This document shows positions 46,546 to 57,057 of a stretch of 64,000 nucleotides of DNA, one piece after another. The stretch comes from Tragulus kanchil. Its lineage: Eukaryota > Chordata > Mammalia > Artiodactyla > Tragulidae. A program made the position numbers and the translations under genes. The DNA is taken from NCBI GenBank assembly GCA_022376925.1, contig JAIOJX010000025.1, forward strand, positions 184,821,801-184,885,800, given 5' to 3'. Below the pieces are notes generated by a model. The model was not told where the DNA came from. It was given only the letters and a program-made list of their open reading frames with translations, and made no database searches. Each line of letters starts with the position of its first letter. The first letter of the stretch is position 1.

Positions 46546-47623
46546 GGTCCAGGCCGCCCACCCCGAGCGCCTCCCTCCGGGGACAGCCCACGGGCGGGCC
46601 GGGCCGGCCCCTCCGCCAGGAGCGCGGGCCTGGAGCCCCAGCCCCCGCTCTCGCCGGCCAGCCCTGCGACCGAGGGCCGCCCTGGGTGTCAGCTTCTGTG
46701 TCGTGAGACGGACAGGAGGACCCGGCGCCGGCGAGCCCACAGCCACCGGCCCGCACGCTGAAGGCCTCCAAGGCTCTGCTCTCGACAGACGCCAGCGTCA
46801 CCCGGCACCGCGGGGTGAGCCTCGGCAGCAAACACCCCGCGCCTTGAACTTCCTTAACAGAATGAGGAACACTTAAAACACTGACATAAATACCAGTGCT
46901 TGTGGTCTCAAGACAGCACTCCAGACGCGGAGGGAAGGCGGCCGGGGACGGTGAGGCTCCCGCTGGGCCGGCCGCTCGGGCCCCGCAGGCAACCCCGGCC
47001 CAGCCACGCTGCGGGGCTCAGCCGCCCACAGAGGCACCGCCACCGTGTTTGCACGGTACTTTTACCAACTGCTGTAAAATTAAACTGAAAGAATGTCTCC
47101 CCATCCAGTAAAACCGTGAGCATCTACTGAGGATGACCCCCTCGTGCGAGCTGCCGGGAACGGTGCCCGCGTGGAGCGGGTGTCTCAGAGACGCGCAGGC
47201 GGGGACCCCACCTGTGACGAGCCAGTGACCAGCACCACGCACCGCAGGGGCCAGAAGGCCGAGGACACGGGCCTGAGGGGCGCGCTCGCCTGGGCGTGGA
47301 CGAGGCGCGGAGAGCCAGGAGGGAGCCCAGCGTCCGAGCGCCGCTCCGCCGGGAAGACAGAGCCCAGCAGGCCGAGCGCGCCGCGGGCGGGGACGGGCGG
47401 AGTGTGCCGAGGCCTCTCAGGGACGCGGCGCCCAAGCCGGCCCGGGCTGGGCAGAGCAGCGCGGAAGAGGAGGCAGCGCCGGCCGCCACCCCAGGACAGC
47501 GGGCAGGCTCCTGTGACGGACCTGAACACCTAGGCCAGCGACGGAGCCCTTTCCTCCAGTGAGCGAGAGGGAGAATTCAGCTCAGAAGACCCGAGACGCC
47601 CACGTGAAGACACACAGGACCAG

Positions 47624-47849
47624 GGCTTCCCTGGCGGTCCAGTGGGTAAGGACACCGCCTTGCAGTGCAAGGGGTGCCGGTTCGATCCCTGGCCTGGGAG
47701 GATCCCGCGTGCCGCGGAGCGGCTGGACCGATGTGTCCAACTACCAAGCTGGAACTCTGGGCCGCATGCACCCAGAACCGGTGCTCTGTAGCGACTGAGG
47801 CCACTGCGATGGGAGGTCACACAGGCCACAGAAGTGGCCAAAAAAAAAA
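47624..47849 (+). mobile_element. tRNA-derived SINE, flanked by 17-bp target-site duplications
   Basis: The element begins 'ggcttccctggcggtccagt', has a tRNA-like head ending 'ggttcgatccctggcctggg', then 'cggctggaccgatgtgtcca' and a short A tail at the end. Near-perfect direct repeats flank it: 47607-47623 'aagacacacaggaccag' and 47848-47864 'aagacacacaggactag', differing at one base. The preserved duplication and A tail point to a fairly recent insertion, antisense to GRPEL1. Confidence 0.9.
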
Positions 47850-48407
47850 GACACACAGGACTAGAATGGGGAGGAAATGCTCAAACTGAAAAGCAATCTG
47901 TGTGGACACCATGCAGACCAGTCCATGGGGGTGAGAGAGGCCCCGGGCCCTCAGGAACCCCGACATTCGGAGTTGGCGGGCACACAGCCAGAGCAGGCAG
48001 CGAGCAGAAAGGAAAACCAGGAGCCACGGGGGTCGCACCCAAGACCAAGGCATCTGAAGAAGTGACGGCCCGAGGGGCGGGGTGACGCCGCAGCAGCCTG
48101 CCGCTGGGCTCCGCCTCCACCGGCTCTGGGGGCTGCCAGTGCTGGGGGTCCCCACACGCAGAGGTGGCGCTGAAGAGAGCCCCGTCCCCACCGCCGCCGA
48201 CTCTAGCCTCAGCAGCGTCTGGACGGCCGCGTGGCACGGAGGCCCCCGTGGCTGGGACGGGCCCGGCCTCAGCGTCCGTGGGCTCTGTGGGCCGGGTCCC
48301 CGCCGCCTCTGGGGCTCCCGCCGCAGGCCCAGGGCAGGACGGCTGCAGACCAGGCCTGACTTCCGTGGACCCGCACTCCCACGGTGGCGGTGGGGCCTGA
48401 GCAGCGG

Positions 48408-48592
48408 GCGGGCCTCCCCAGCGGTTCCGCGGTAAAGAACCCCGTGGTGGAGGTCGGGGAGATCCCCGGGAGGAGGAAATCACAGCCCACTCCAGTATTC
48501 TTGGCTGCAGAAGTCCCTGGACAGAGGAGCCTGGCAGGCTACAGTCCGTGGGGTCACAAGGGTCGGCCACGACCTAGTGACGGAGCAGACCA
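48408..48592 (+). mobile_element. Bov-tA-type SINE (first duplicate)
   Basis: The order 'ggcctccccagcggttccgc', 'ggtaaagaaccccgtggtgg', 'agatccccgggaggaggaaa', 'cccactccagtattcttggc' and 'ggacagaggagcctggcagg' followed by 'ctacagtccgtggggtcaca' is the ruminant Bov-tA order. Confidence 0.88.
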
Positions 48593-49509
48593 CGGGGGCC
48601 ATCACAGCGCCCACCCCCGGGGACAGCCGCGGAGCACCCGCTCTGCACCTCAGAAGCAGACCTGGGGTGTGCACCCCCACCACGAGGGAGCAGACCCTCC
48701 CCGCCGGCTGGGGCACCCCAGAGCAGGGAGGAGGCCCCGCCCAGTGCCCAGCCGCGCTCCCCGTCCGTGGTCATGGCCAGGCCACCCTGAGCAGCGCGGC
48801 AGCTGCATCCAGACTGTGAAGGCAGGCCTTGCGCCCAAGACAGCAGACCCGCGCCGGCCACACAGGGAGGCCCCCACTCCAAACAGGGTCCCAAGACCAC
48901 AGCGGGCAACCATCCCTGCTAGTGAATAAGCGAGCTGGAAGACAGATTACAGGACATCACTCCACAAAAAATGAAAACAAGCGAGCTAGAAGAAGCAATC
49001 TGTGTGGACACCATGCAGACCAGTCCATGGGGGTGAGAGAGGCCCCGGGCCCTCAGGAACCCCGACATTCGGAGTTGGCGGGCACACAGCCAGAGCAGGC
49101 AGCGAGCAGAAAGGAAAACCAGGAGCCACGGGGGTCGCACCCAAGACCAAGGCATCTGAAGAAGTGACGGCCCGAGGGGCGGGGTGACGCCGCAGCAGCC
49201 TGCCGCTGGGCTCCGCCTCCACCGGCTCTGGGGGCTGCCAGTGCTGGGGGTCCCCACACGCAGAGGTGGCGCTGAAGAGAGCCCCGTCCCCACCGCCGCC
49301 GACTCTAGCCTCAGCAGCGTCTGGACGGCCGCGTGGCACGGAGGCCCCCGTGGCTGGGACGGGCCCGGCCTCAGCGTCCGTGGGCTCTGTGGGCCGGGTC
49401 CCCGCCGCCTCTGGGGCTCCCGCCGCAGGCCCAGGGCAGGACGGCTGCAGACCAGGCCTGACTTCCGTGGACCCGCACTCCCACGGTGGCGGTGGGGCCT
49501 GAGCAGCGG

Positions 49510-49694
49510 GCGGGCCTCCCCAGCGGTTCCGCGGTAAAGAACCCCGTGGTGGAGGTCGGGGAGATCCCCGGGAGGAGGAAATCACAGCCCACTCCAGTAT
49601 TCTTGGCTGCAGAAGTCCCTGGACAGAGGAGCCTGGCAGGCTACAGTCCGTGGGGTCACAAGGGTCGGCCACGACCTAGTGACGGAGCAGACCA
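49510..49694 (+). mobile_element. Bov-tA-type SINE (second duplicate of the one at 48408)
   Basis: It is the same element as at 48408-48592, repeated at an offset of 1102 bp by the tandem duplication. It is therefore not an independent insertion. Confidence 0.88.
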
Positions 49695-50027
49695 CGGGGG
49701 CCATCACAGCGCCCACCCCCGGGGACAGCCGCGGAGCACCCGCTCTGCACCTCAGAAGCAGACCTGGGGTGTGCACCCCCACCACGAGGGAGCAGACCCT
49801 CCCCGCCGGCTGGGGCACCCCAGAGCAGGGAGGAGGCCCCGCCCAGTGCCCAGCCGCGCTCCCCGTCCGTGGTCATGGCCAGGCCACCCTGAGCAGCGCG
49901 GCAGCTGCATCCAGACTGTGAAGGCAGGCCTTGCGCCCAAGACAGCAGACCCGCGCCGGCCACACAGGGAGGCCCCCACTCCAAACAGGGTCCCAAGACC
50001 ACAGCGGGCAACCATCCCTGCTAGTGA

Positions 50028-51330
50028 ATAAGCGAGCTGGAAGACAGATTACAGGACATCACTCCACTGGAACAGCAGCCAGAAAGCCAAATGAAAAAAT
50101 GCAAAAGCAACGTAAGAGACATAGGGATTCCAGAAGAAGAAAGAGAAAAGGAGATGAAAATGTGTCTGAGTAAGTCACCGCTGGGGAGTCCCCGGTGGCC
50201 AGTGGTCAGGACTTCACCGTGCAATGTAGAGAGTGTGGGTTCAACCCCTGATCAGGGAGACAAAATCCCCACACAGAAACAGTATCATAACAGATTCAAT
50301 AAAGACCCTAACAATGGTCCACATTAAACAAAATCAATTAAAAGGCCAGAAGTTAAAGATAGAGGATTCTAAACACAGCAAGAGAAGAGCGTTCACTGCA
50401 AGGGAATTCGCCACGGCTGCCTGCCCCCTGCTCCACAGAGAGGACGCCGGCCACGTCCTGGAAGGGAAACATCCGTAACTGAGGACACCACCCCGCCAGA
50501 TCACCCTTCAGAAGAGGAGGTAAAGAATTTCCTAAACAAGCAAAAACTAAAAGGAGTACAGCAGCCATGTATCCTGAAAGAAACACGGGAGCGTCTCCTC
50601 CAAGTGGAAAAGAAGCGAGAAACTCTGAGCAAGAGAAAACCACAACTGTAAAGTGAATCCCCCCCAGAGAGAAAAAAAAAAGAATTGTGACCTCCGTGAG
50701 CAGCACACCAACCAGAGGGTGAACACAGAACGGGAAAGAGGACCCCCAGACCATCAGGTGGGGACGGAGTGGGGGAGGGCAGGGCTTTTCTGGAATGTTT
50801 CGGCCTATAGGACCACCAGTGTAAAGGGAAGCCGATACAGCAAGAGGCTAACACCCCTGAAACTCAGGGTAACCACAAATCAACACAGACCACAGACTCA
50901 CAGAAACCAAGAAGGGAACGCAAGCATAGGACAAAAACACAGCAAACTACAGCACGTGGCCAACAGCAGACCCGCCGTGCCACGGGACACACCCGGGCTG
51001 CAAGCGGAGGGGCCGGAAGCAGAGGCTCCGCGCAGAGGGACAGGGCGGGAAAGGGGGTCACGGCTCTCCCATCAGACAAGACCGACTTCAAACCACAAGC
51101 TAAAGACAGGAAAGAAGAGCGTCACACAGCAACAGAAGCCAGCACAAGATCTCACCCTCCTCGACAGTCACGGAGCCAACGCTGGAGCCCCTGACACACA
51201 GACACGCCCGCGCCAGCAGCGAGACGGGCGCGGTCGGGCGTCAATCCCCGCGCCCGCCCCCAGCGGCAGAGCGGGAAACTCCCGGAGCAGAGCGCCCGCC
51301 CGCAGCGCCGGCTGGGCAGCCTCCCGTGGA
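50028..51330 (+). mobile_element. Decayed L1 LINE with ORF1 and ORF2 remnants
   Basis: The translated plus strand first gives L1 ORF1-like pieces, ELEDRLQDIT, then MKKCKSNVRDIGIPEEEREK (with an internal deletion). Next comes an ORF1 C-terminal-like nucleotide stretch (50340-50640: 'gcaagagaagagcg', 'aacaagcaaaaactaaaagg'). It then gives an ORF2 N-terminal-like segment (50840-51200) with TRPTSNHK and LTLLDSHGANAGAPDTQT, which resembles the endonuclease-domain start. Frames are broken throughout. A short SINE sits at 50181-50290. Assignment is by pattern, not by search. Confidence 0.6.
50181..50290 (+). mobile_element. Short tRNA-derived SINE fragment within L1
   Basis: The sequence 'ctggggagtccccggtggcc', then 'agtggtcaggacttcaccgt' and 'gggttcaacccctgatcagg' is the tRNA-like head of a cetartiodactyl SINE, followed by an A-rich stretch. 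It interrupts the L1 remnant. Confidence 0.65.
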
Positions 51331-52890
51331 AGTGACGCCGGGAGCGAACGTACGACGTGTGCAGGTGCGCACGCCCGGCCACACGCAGTATCCACCAGCC
51401 CCACTTCCGTGAAGTCAAAACACAGACTTGTTCTCGGTGGTGAACTTGGACCCTGGTTTCCGCGCGAGCACCCAAGGTCTGTCCCCGGGCAGGGGCGTCC
51501 CTCTCACCGTGAGCCCAGGGTTCTTCCGCGACAGGGGGCTGAGCGCTCCGCCCGCGTGCTCGGCCGCGCGGTCCACGCGGCAGGCACGGGACTGGGAGAC
51601 GCGGCCAGTCAGTGCTGAGGGACGTCCCCTCGGCCCTGCTGGCCTCAGCCGTACAATGGGAGCGCGAGGACAGACCCGCCCGAGGGCGCCGTGCCGACAG
51701 CGACCAGGCGGCCCGGTGAGGCGCGCGCCGCCACCCAGCGCTGACCGCCCAGGAAAACCTCTGAGCAAGAAAACCACAACTGTAAAGTGAATCCCCCCCA
51801 GAGAGAAAAAAAAAAGAATTGTGACCTCCGTGAGCAGCACACCAACCAGAGGGTGAACACAGAACGGGAAAGAGGACCCCCAGACCATCAGGTGGGGACG
51901 GAGTGGGGGAGGGCAGGGCTTTTCTGGAATGTTTCGGCCTATAGGACCACCAGTGTAAAGGGAAGCCGATACAGCAAGAGGCTAACACCCCTGAAACTCA
52001 GGGTAACCACAAATCAACACAGACCACAGACTCACAGAAACCAAGAAGGGAACGCAAGCATAGGACAAAAACACAGCAAACTACAGCACGTGGCCAACAG
52101 CAGACCCGCCGTGCCACGGGACACACCCGGGCTGCAAGCGGAGGGGCCGGAAGCAGAGGCTCCGCGCAGAGGGACAGGGCGGGAAAGGGGGTCACGGCTC
52201 TCCCATCAGACAAGACCGACTTCAAACCACAAGCTAAAGACAGGAAAGAAGAGCGTCACACAGCAACAGAAGCCAGCACAAGATCTCACCCTCCTCGACA
52301 GTCACGGAGCCAACGCTGGAGCCCCTGACACACAGACACGCCGCGCCAGCAGCGAGACGGGCGCGGTCGGGCGTCAATCCCCGCGCCCGCCCCCAGCGGC
52401 AGAGCGGGAAACTCCCGGAGCAGAGCGCCCGCCCGCAGCGCCGGCTGGGCAGCCTCCCGTGGAAGTGACGCCGGGAGCGAACGTACGACGTGTGCAGGTG
52501 CGCACGCCCGGCCACACGCAGTATCCACCAGCCCCACTTCCGTGAAGTCAAAACACAGACTTGTTCTCGGTGGTGAACTTGGACCCTGGTTTCCGCGCGA
52601 GCACCCAAGGTCTGTCCCCGGGCAGGGGCGTCCCTCTCACCGTGAGCCCAGGGTTCTTCCGCGACAGGGGGCTGAGCGCTCCGCCCGCGTGCTCGGCCGC
52701 GCGGTCCACGCGGCAGGCACGGGACTGGGAGACGCGGCCAGTCAGTGCTGAGGGACGTCCCCTCGGCCCTGCTGGCCTCAGCCGTACAATGGGAGCGCGA
52801 GGACAGACCCGCCCGAGGGCGCCGTGCCGACAGCGACCAGGCGGCCCGGTGAGACGGCGCCGCGCCGCCCCACCCGCAGCGCTGAGCCCG
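50622..52890. repeat. Direct tandem duplication, unit about 1134 bp (probably false)
   Basis: Copy 1 is about 50622-51757 and copy 2 about 51758-52890. The offset is 1136 at the start, 1134 soon after, 1133 late and 1141 at the last shared piece ('cagcgctga'). So copy 2 has lost 2 bases at its 5' end and copy 1 has lost about 8 in its last 25. It repeats the ORF1/ORF2 junction part of the L1. Confidence 0.94.
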
Positions 52891-53093
52891 GCCGCGCAGG
52901 CTCGCCGGGTCTTCGTGAAGGAGAGCAAAGGGCGGTCCCCGCTGAAGGCCCTGGCTCGCCACCGTGAGCGCCCCGCCCCTCCGGACAAGGGCTGACTCCT
53001 CTCCGCACCGGCGGGGCGGCAGCCAGCAGCGCCCCGCCGCCACCTCCCTGCCCACCCTTCCCAGGACCCGCGCCGCATCGTGTCTGGGGTTAC

Positions 53094-53175
53094 CATAGAG
53101 CTTTGCCTCCTCCACCAATTTTTGGCTCCTCTGCCGCAAGTTCTCAGTATCTGCTAAAGCTCGCTTATATTTTTC
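53094..53175 (-). CDS. GRPEL1: GRPEL1 exon 3: coiled-coil helix
   Basis: The minus-strand acceptor is TTTTTTAAG after a long pyrimidine tract. The exon starts at 53175 with EKYKRALADTENLRQRSQKL and ends with LY plus the first base of Gly. The donor GTAACC lies at 53093-53088. It is 82 nt. The sequence is part of the long paired helices of GrpE-type exchange factors. The frame agrees with exons 2 and 4. Confidence 0.96.
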
Positions 53176-54360
53176 CTTAAAAAAGAAAAAAGAAAAGTTC
53201 TCTTGAATTAAGTATGGAACAAATTCATAGGAAAGCAAAGCTGATAAAACTGCACATCAAAATACAAACAGCAGTTACCAGTACACTGGAGACTGGATTA
53301 CAAGCAGCGGCTACTTAGTAAACAGAAGCAAATTAACTTCTGTCACTAGTGTGAGGGGAACGGGACAGCGAGGTGTCACACACCAGACCCCCCAGGGCAT
53401 GCCCACCCCGTGTCCGTGCAGCTGGGGGGAACAAGAAAACGCTTCCGGTTTCCCCTGGCTCCTCTCAAAGGCCCGTTCCTTCCCCGGCAGACTCTCCAGC
53501 TAAGGGGACCCCAGAACCCCAGGCAGGGGCTGCCCAGCCCTGGCTCCCGCCCGGAGAGGGTCGGAGAACAGCAAGCCCGAGGGGACAGCTCTGGCCTCTG
53601 CCCACAAGGGGCGAAACCCCAGGGGTGAACCTCGACGTCTCCAGCCCTGCCCAGACGCGGCTCGGCCGCCACACGTCCTGTGAGCCCGCCTCTGGATTCC
53701 GCCGTCGTGCTCACTCTGCACCTCTTTCTCCTGCCGCCTCACCCAGCCACCGGCATTTCTGTTGCTCACGGGCCCCGGGCTGCTCTTTTCAGCCTCCTGG
53801 AGATCCCAGGGCTGCAGCTGAGCCCGGTCTCCAGGCTCAGACCCTGGCCCTGCCACCGCGCCGGAAGGTGACCCTGGCAAGTTTACCAAACTGTCCTGGC
53901 CTCCGTTTCCTCATCCGTAGAAAGGGGTGTGGACGGCTGACTCCGGGGGCTGCTGTGAGGATTCACATAAATGAAGGGGCCAGCACCCTCGCCCAGTGTT
54001 CCACGTCACTCTTAAATCCTCACAGAGGGAGCTTACAGGACACTGACCTCCCCGGGAAAGCACCATGCGACTGCGCCTCTGGCCCCAGCTTTGTCCTTCC
54101 CTAACAGCCCGTTTCAAGGGCCCCGCTGAAGACTCCGCCCTCGTGAAGACCCTCTTCAGTCTGGATCTAATCTGCGGAGCACATGGAGGTAATCCTGACG
54201 ACAGAACCAGAGCCGGGCAGGATCTGAGAGAGACCCCTTCTCGCAGTCCTCGCAGGACGGCGCTGCCTGGCCTCCGCCTCTGCGGTCCTGGCGGCCGTCT
54301 GGAGACCCGGAGGACGGGCCGGCGCGGGGCAGAGCCCGCTCCGCGCGCCCGCAGCCTCAC
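53176..54360 (-). other. GRPEL1: GRPEL1 intron 2, 1.2 kb
   Basis: This intron contains a MIR remnant (53830-54010), and otherwise ordinary sequence with no recognised gene. Confidence 0.85.
53830..54010 (-). mobile_element. MIR SINE remnant
   Basis: The plus strand shows 'aagtttaccaaactgtcctg', 'gcctccgtttcctcatccgt', 'agaaaggggtgtgg' and 'ctgctgtgaggattcacata', the order of an inverted MIR element ('gcctcagtttcctcatctgt', 'gtgaggatta'). It is diverged. Confidence 0.72.
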
Positions 54361-54523
54361 CGTGGTCTCCTGGAGCTGCTCCTCCAGCCTGGCCTTCTCC
54401 TGCAGGAGGGCATTCTCCGCCGAGGGGGGCTCTGGCTTCTGCTCGCTCTGACCCACGTCCTCCTCCGGGCGCGGGCCGTTGTTCTTCTGCTTCGCGGCCG
54501 TGCACAGCAGCCGAGGGGAAGGC
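54361..54523 (-). CDS. GRPEL1: GRPEL1 exon 2: end of presequence and start of mature chain
   Basis: The minus-strand acceptor is GTGTGCAG ending at 54524. The exon's first G completes an Arg codon from exon 1, and 54 residues follow, PSPRLLCTAAKQKNNG to LEEQLQETT, then donor GTGAGG at 54360. PRLLCTA is a plausible mitochondrial processing region. The Glu-rich EEDVGQSEQK part begins the mature N-terminus, followed by the first coiled-coil heptads (EKARLEEQL). The length is 163 nt. Confidence 0.96.
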
Positions 54524-55649
54524 CTGCACACAAGTGCACGGGACAGAGATTAGGACCGAGGCTTCTGGGACGGCTAAAGGCGTAAGTGGGGGAGACAGGG
54601 TGTGTCTCAGATCCGATGAAGAGAAACTGCGTGTGACGTGTGGAAGCGGTTTGTCTCTGTGAGGACAGCAGCAGCACGGGCCTGCGCGAGACTGTCCATG
54701 ACCCCAGGCCAGGGTACCGGCCTCTCCTCCTGCCCTGACGAGATTCGACCATCCAGACCCCACCACGCGCTGAGACATGGCTCCTGCTGGAGACGAGGCC
54801 CAAGCTGACGTCCGTTACAAAGCCCGATGGACAGACATCGTGCCCACAGGGTGTTTATGGCCACGCAAAGAGACAGACGCCCACGGCGCTGTAACTTGGG
54901 GTTTGGAAGAGATGAGAGGAGCCGTGCACTGTGGGAGGCTCGGGGAGGAAGATCTCTCGCTGGAGAAGTGGAAGTCTGCGAAGGGACTCGCGCAGAGGCG
55001 CTCTGAAGAACAGCTAAGAGCTCACACACGGCGCCAGGGGCAGACAGGAGCGGCCTGGACAGAGGCGTGGAGGCGCAGGGCCGGGTGCTGCGTCCAGGGA
55101 AACGCGCGCTCGGCCAGCGCCAGCAGTGACTCAGGACAGCACGCGCCCCGATCCCCACGTGGAGACGGTGGAGAGAGGAGCCTGAGGCACGGAGCCATTC
55201 CTGGGCGACACGGGTCTCTCCACCAGGTCCAGTGGAGCTCTACGGTACGCCTGGTCCAGTCTGAAAGTAAACTCCGTTCAATTTCCTTCCCAGACGACAG
55301 AAAGCTGCCTGTCATCAGGCAAGGATGACTGAACAGGGAGGCCAGGAGCACACGGAACACCGGCACAGGCATGCTGAAGGCAGCGTGACCGCGACAGGCT
55401 GGAGCCTGAGCGCCGCTCAGGAAGCGGCGGTCAGACCGCGGCCACCGAGGCCTGAGTCCAGAGCAGCCGCCAGACGGGAGTGTCTGAAACCACCGTCTTT
55501 TGGCGACACCACGGTAGGACTGTGCAGGAAGAAATACAGCTTAAGAAACACACAAGGTGACCCTCCCTTTATAAACACACACCAGAACTCCCGCTTTGAG
55601 GAGAATAAAAGGATTCCCTAGTCTGCTACCAGTATCTGGCCAACTTAGG

Positions 55650-55836
55650 TGAGCGATGACTCACTTCAAAAGACCCTGAAGCTGGGAAAGAAAGGGCAGA
55701 AGGGGGCGGCAGAGGACCAGACGGGCGGGCGGCATCACTCGGTCAATGGACGCGAGTCTGAGGAACCTCCGGGAGATGGTGGGGGACAGGGAAGTCGCAG
55801 AATCGGACGCGACTGAGCCAATGACCCACCGCCCCA
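55650..55836 (+). mobile_element. BovB 3'-end / ART2A fragment
   Basis: The order 'gctgggaaagaaagggcaga', 'gcggcatcactcggtcaatg', 'gacgcgagtctgaggaacct', 'ccgggagatggtgggggaca' and 'ggacgcgactgagcca' is the BovB/ART2A tail as seen also at 62425-62640. It is moderately diverged. Confidence 0.8.
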
Positions 55837-56110
55837 CGGGGGTGAAGAGGAATAACCTTCATACTGTTATTTTTGCTTCTGCGGTGAGAGAAGTAACCAT
55901 CTAAAAACGGGGTGTGCTGCCTGTCTTACTTTCCGGCCGCCCTGACCTGGCGCTTCCTGGCCGGCGCAGCTCGGCAGGCCCCCGCCCGCAGCGCGGGGCT
56001 CCCGCAGCAGCCGGCCTGGGTTTGCAGGGAGGCTCCGGGCTCGCGCACTACAAGTGCTCTCTCCACCTCGACCCTCCTCACACAGAACCAGCGCCGTCCT
56101 GGCCGTCAGC

Positions 56111-56275
56111 GGCGTCGCCCAGGTGGCTCCGTGGTAAGGTACCCTCCCGCCAGCGCAGGGGCGGCGGGTTCCATCTCCGGGTCGGGAAGATCCCGGGGAG
56201 GAGGAAAGGGCACCCCCCTCCGACAGAGGGGCCCGGCGGGCCACTGTCCAAAGGACCGCAAGGAGTCCGCCACTG
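56111..56275 (+). mobile_element. Bov-tA-type SINE
   Basis: The order 'gtcgcccaggtggctccgtg', 'gtaaggtaccctcccgccag', 'ggttccatctccgggtcggg', 'aagatcccggggaggagg' and 'cgacagaggggcccggcggg' corresponds to the Bov-tA order but is GC-shifted and diverged. Confidence 0.75.
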
Positions 56276-56995
56276 AGCCTGCAGGCACGCACAGGCCGTG
56301 CCCTCCAGTGACAACGTCGCACGTCACTTGAGCCAGCAAGTCATCTGGCCCGGGCTCCGCGGTGCATGTGTCCCCACGCGGTTATGCACGATGCCCGGGC
56401 GGACCGCCGGCCTCACCCCCCGCACTGCCCTGGTCCCCCGCCACTCGCAAGCTCCCTGGGGGAGCCCGGCCTCGATCCGCGCAGCTTCTCCGGACGCTGG
56501 GGCCCGCGCAGCGTCTCTGACCTCTCCCCGCCGCTCGGACGCTCCCCGCGGCGGGAGGCGCTGAGCCCGGCTGGGCGGGGCCAGGGGGCTGGACTCAGCG
56601 CGGCAGAGGCCGCGGGCGCAGGAAAACACGCAGCGGCAGAAACACCGGGGAGAGGGCAGGGCCTCGTGACCTGCCGGCGGCGCCACTGCCCGCGTCCCAG
56701 TACGCGGCGCGCCCACGGCGGGGAGGCGCCGCCGCCCCTCTGACCTCGGGCTCCGGAGCGCGCGGAGGGGGCGGAGGCTCGGGCCGGGCGGAGGGAGCCG
56801 CCCGCGCGGCCGCCGGGCGCCGGGCGCCGACCCGCCCGTCCCGCGGGCAGCGCGGCGGCCAGGCCGGCCCCCACCTGGGCCCGGCGGAGTCCGCGCCCAG
56901 CCCCGCACGACGCCCGCGCGGGGGCCGGGCAGGGCTCGCGTTCGAGCCGGCGGGGCACGGCGGCCCTCCTCCGCCCGGCCAGCGGCGCGCCTTAC

Positions 56996-57057
56996 CTGAG
57001 ACACAGCGCCAAAGCCGGGAAGCTGCGCCGCGCCAGCCGCACGCACCGAGCCGCCAT
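56996..57057 (-). CDS. GRPEL1: GRPEL1 exon 1: start and mitochondrial presequence
   Basis: ATG at 57057-57055 on the minus strand has G at -3 and +4. The exon encodes MAARCVRLARRSFPALALCL and two bases of an Arg codon, then a GTAAGG donor at 56995-56990. The Arg-rich, acid-free, amphipathic start is a typical mitochondrial targeting sequence. It is 62 nt. The split codon matches exon 2. Confidence 0.95.

Larger units (their letters stand above)
47890..50066. repeat. Direct tandem duplication, unit 1102 bp (probably false)
   Basis: Copy 1 is 47890-48991 and copy 2 48992-50066, both starting 'aagcaatctgtgtggacacc'. The offset is 1102 throughout the parts I checked. It carries a Bov-tA SINE in each copy. 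Confidence 0.94.
46329..53093 (-). other. GRPEL1: GRPEL1 intron 3, 6.8 kb
   Basis: This is the longest GRPEL1 intron. It carries a 13-base C run (46533-46545), a SINE with clear target-site duplications (47624-47849), a tandem duplication containing a Bov-tA SINE (47890-50066), a decayed L1 (50028 onward) interrupted by a short SINE, and a second tandem duplication that repeats part of that L1 (50622-52890). No other gene is recognised. Confidence 0.8.
54524..56995 (-). other. GRPEL1: GRPEL1 intron 1, 2.5 kb
   Basis: This intron carries a BovB 3'-end fragment (55650-55836) and a Bov-tA SINE (56111-56275). The part from about 56400 to 56990 is CpG-rich and belongs to the GRPEL1 promoter island. 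The open frames here match no family. Confidence 0.8.

Noticed and set aside
50653..52545. Two long plus-strand frames (321 and 252 codons) sharing the same start
   Set aside because: They are the two duplicate copies of L1-derived sequence translated in a broken frame, not paralogous genes.
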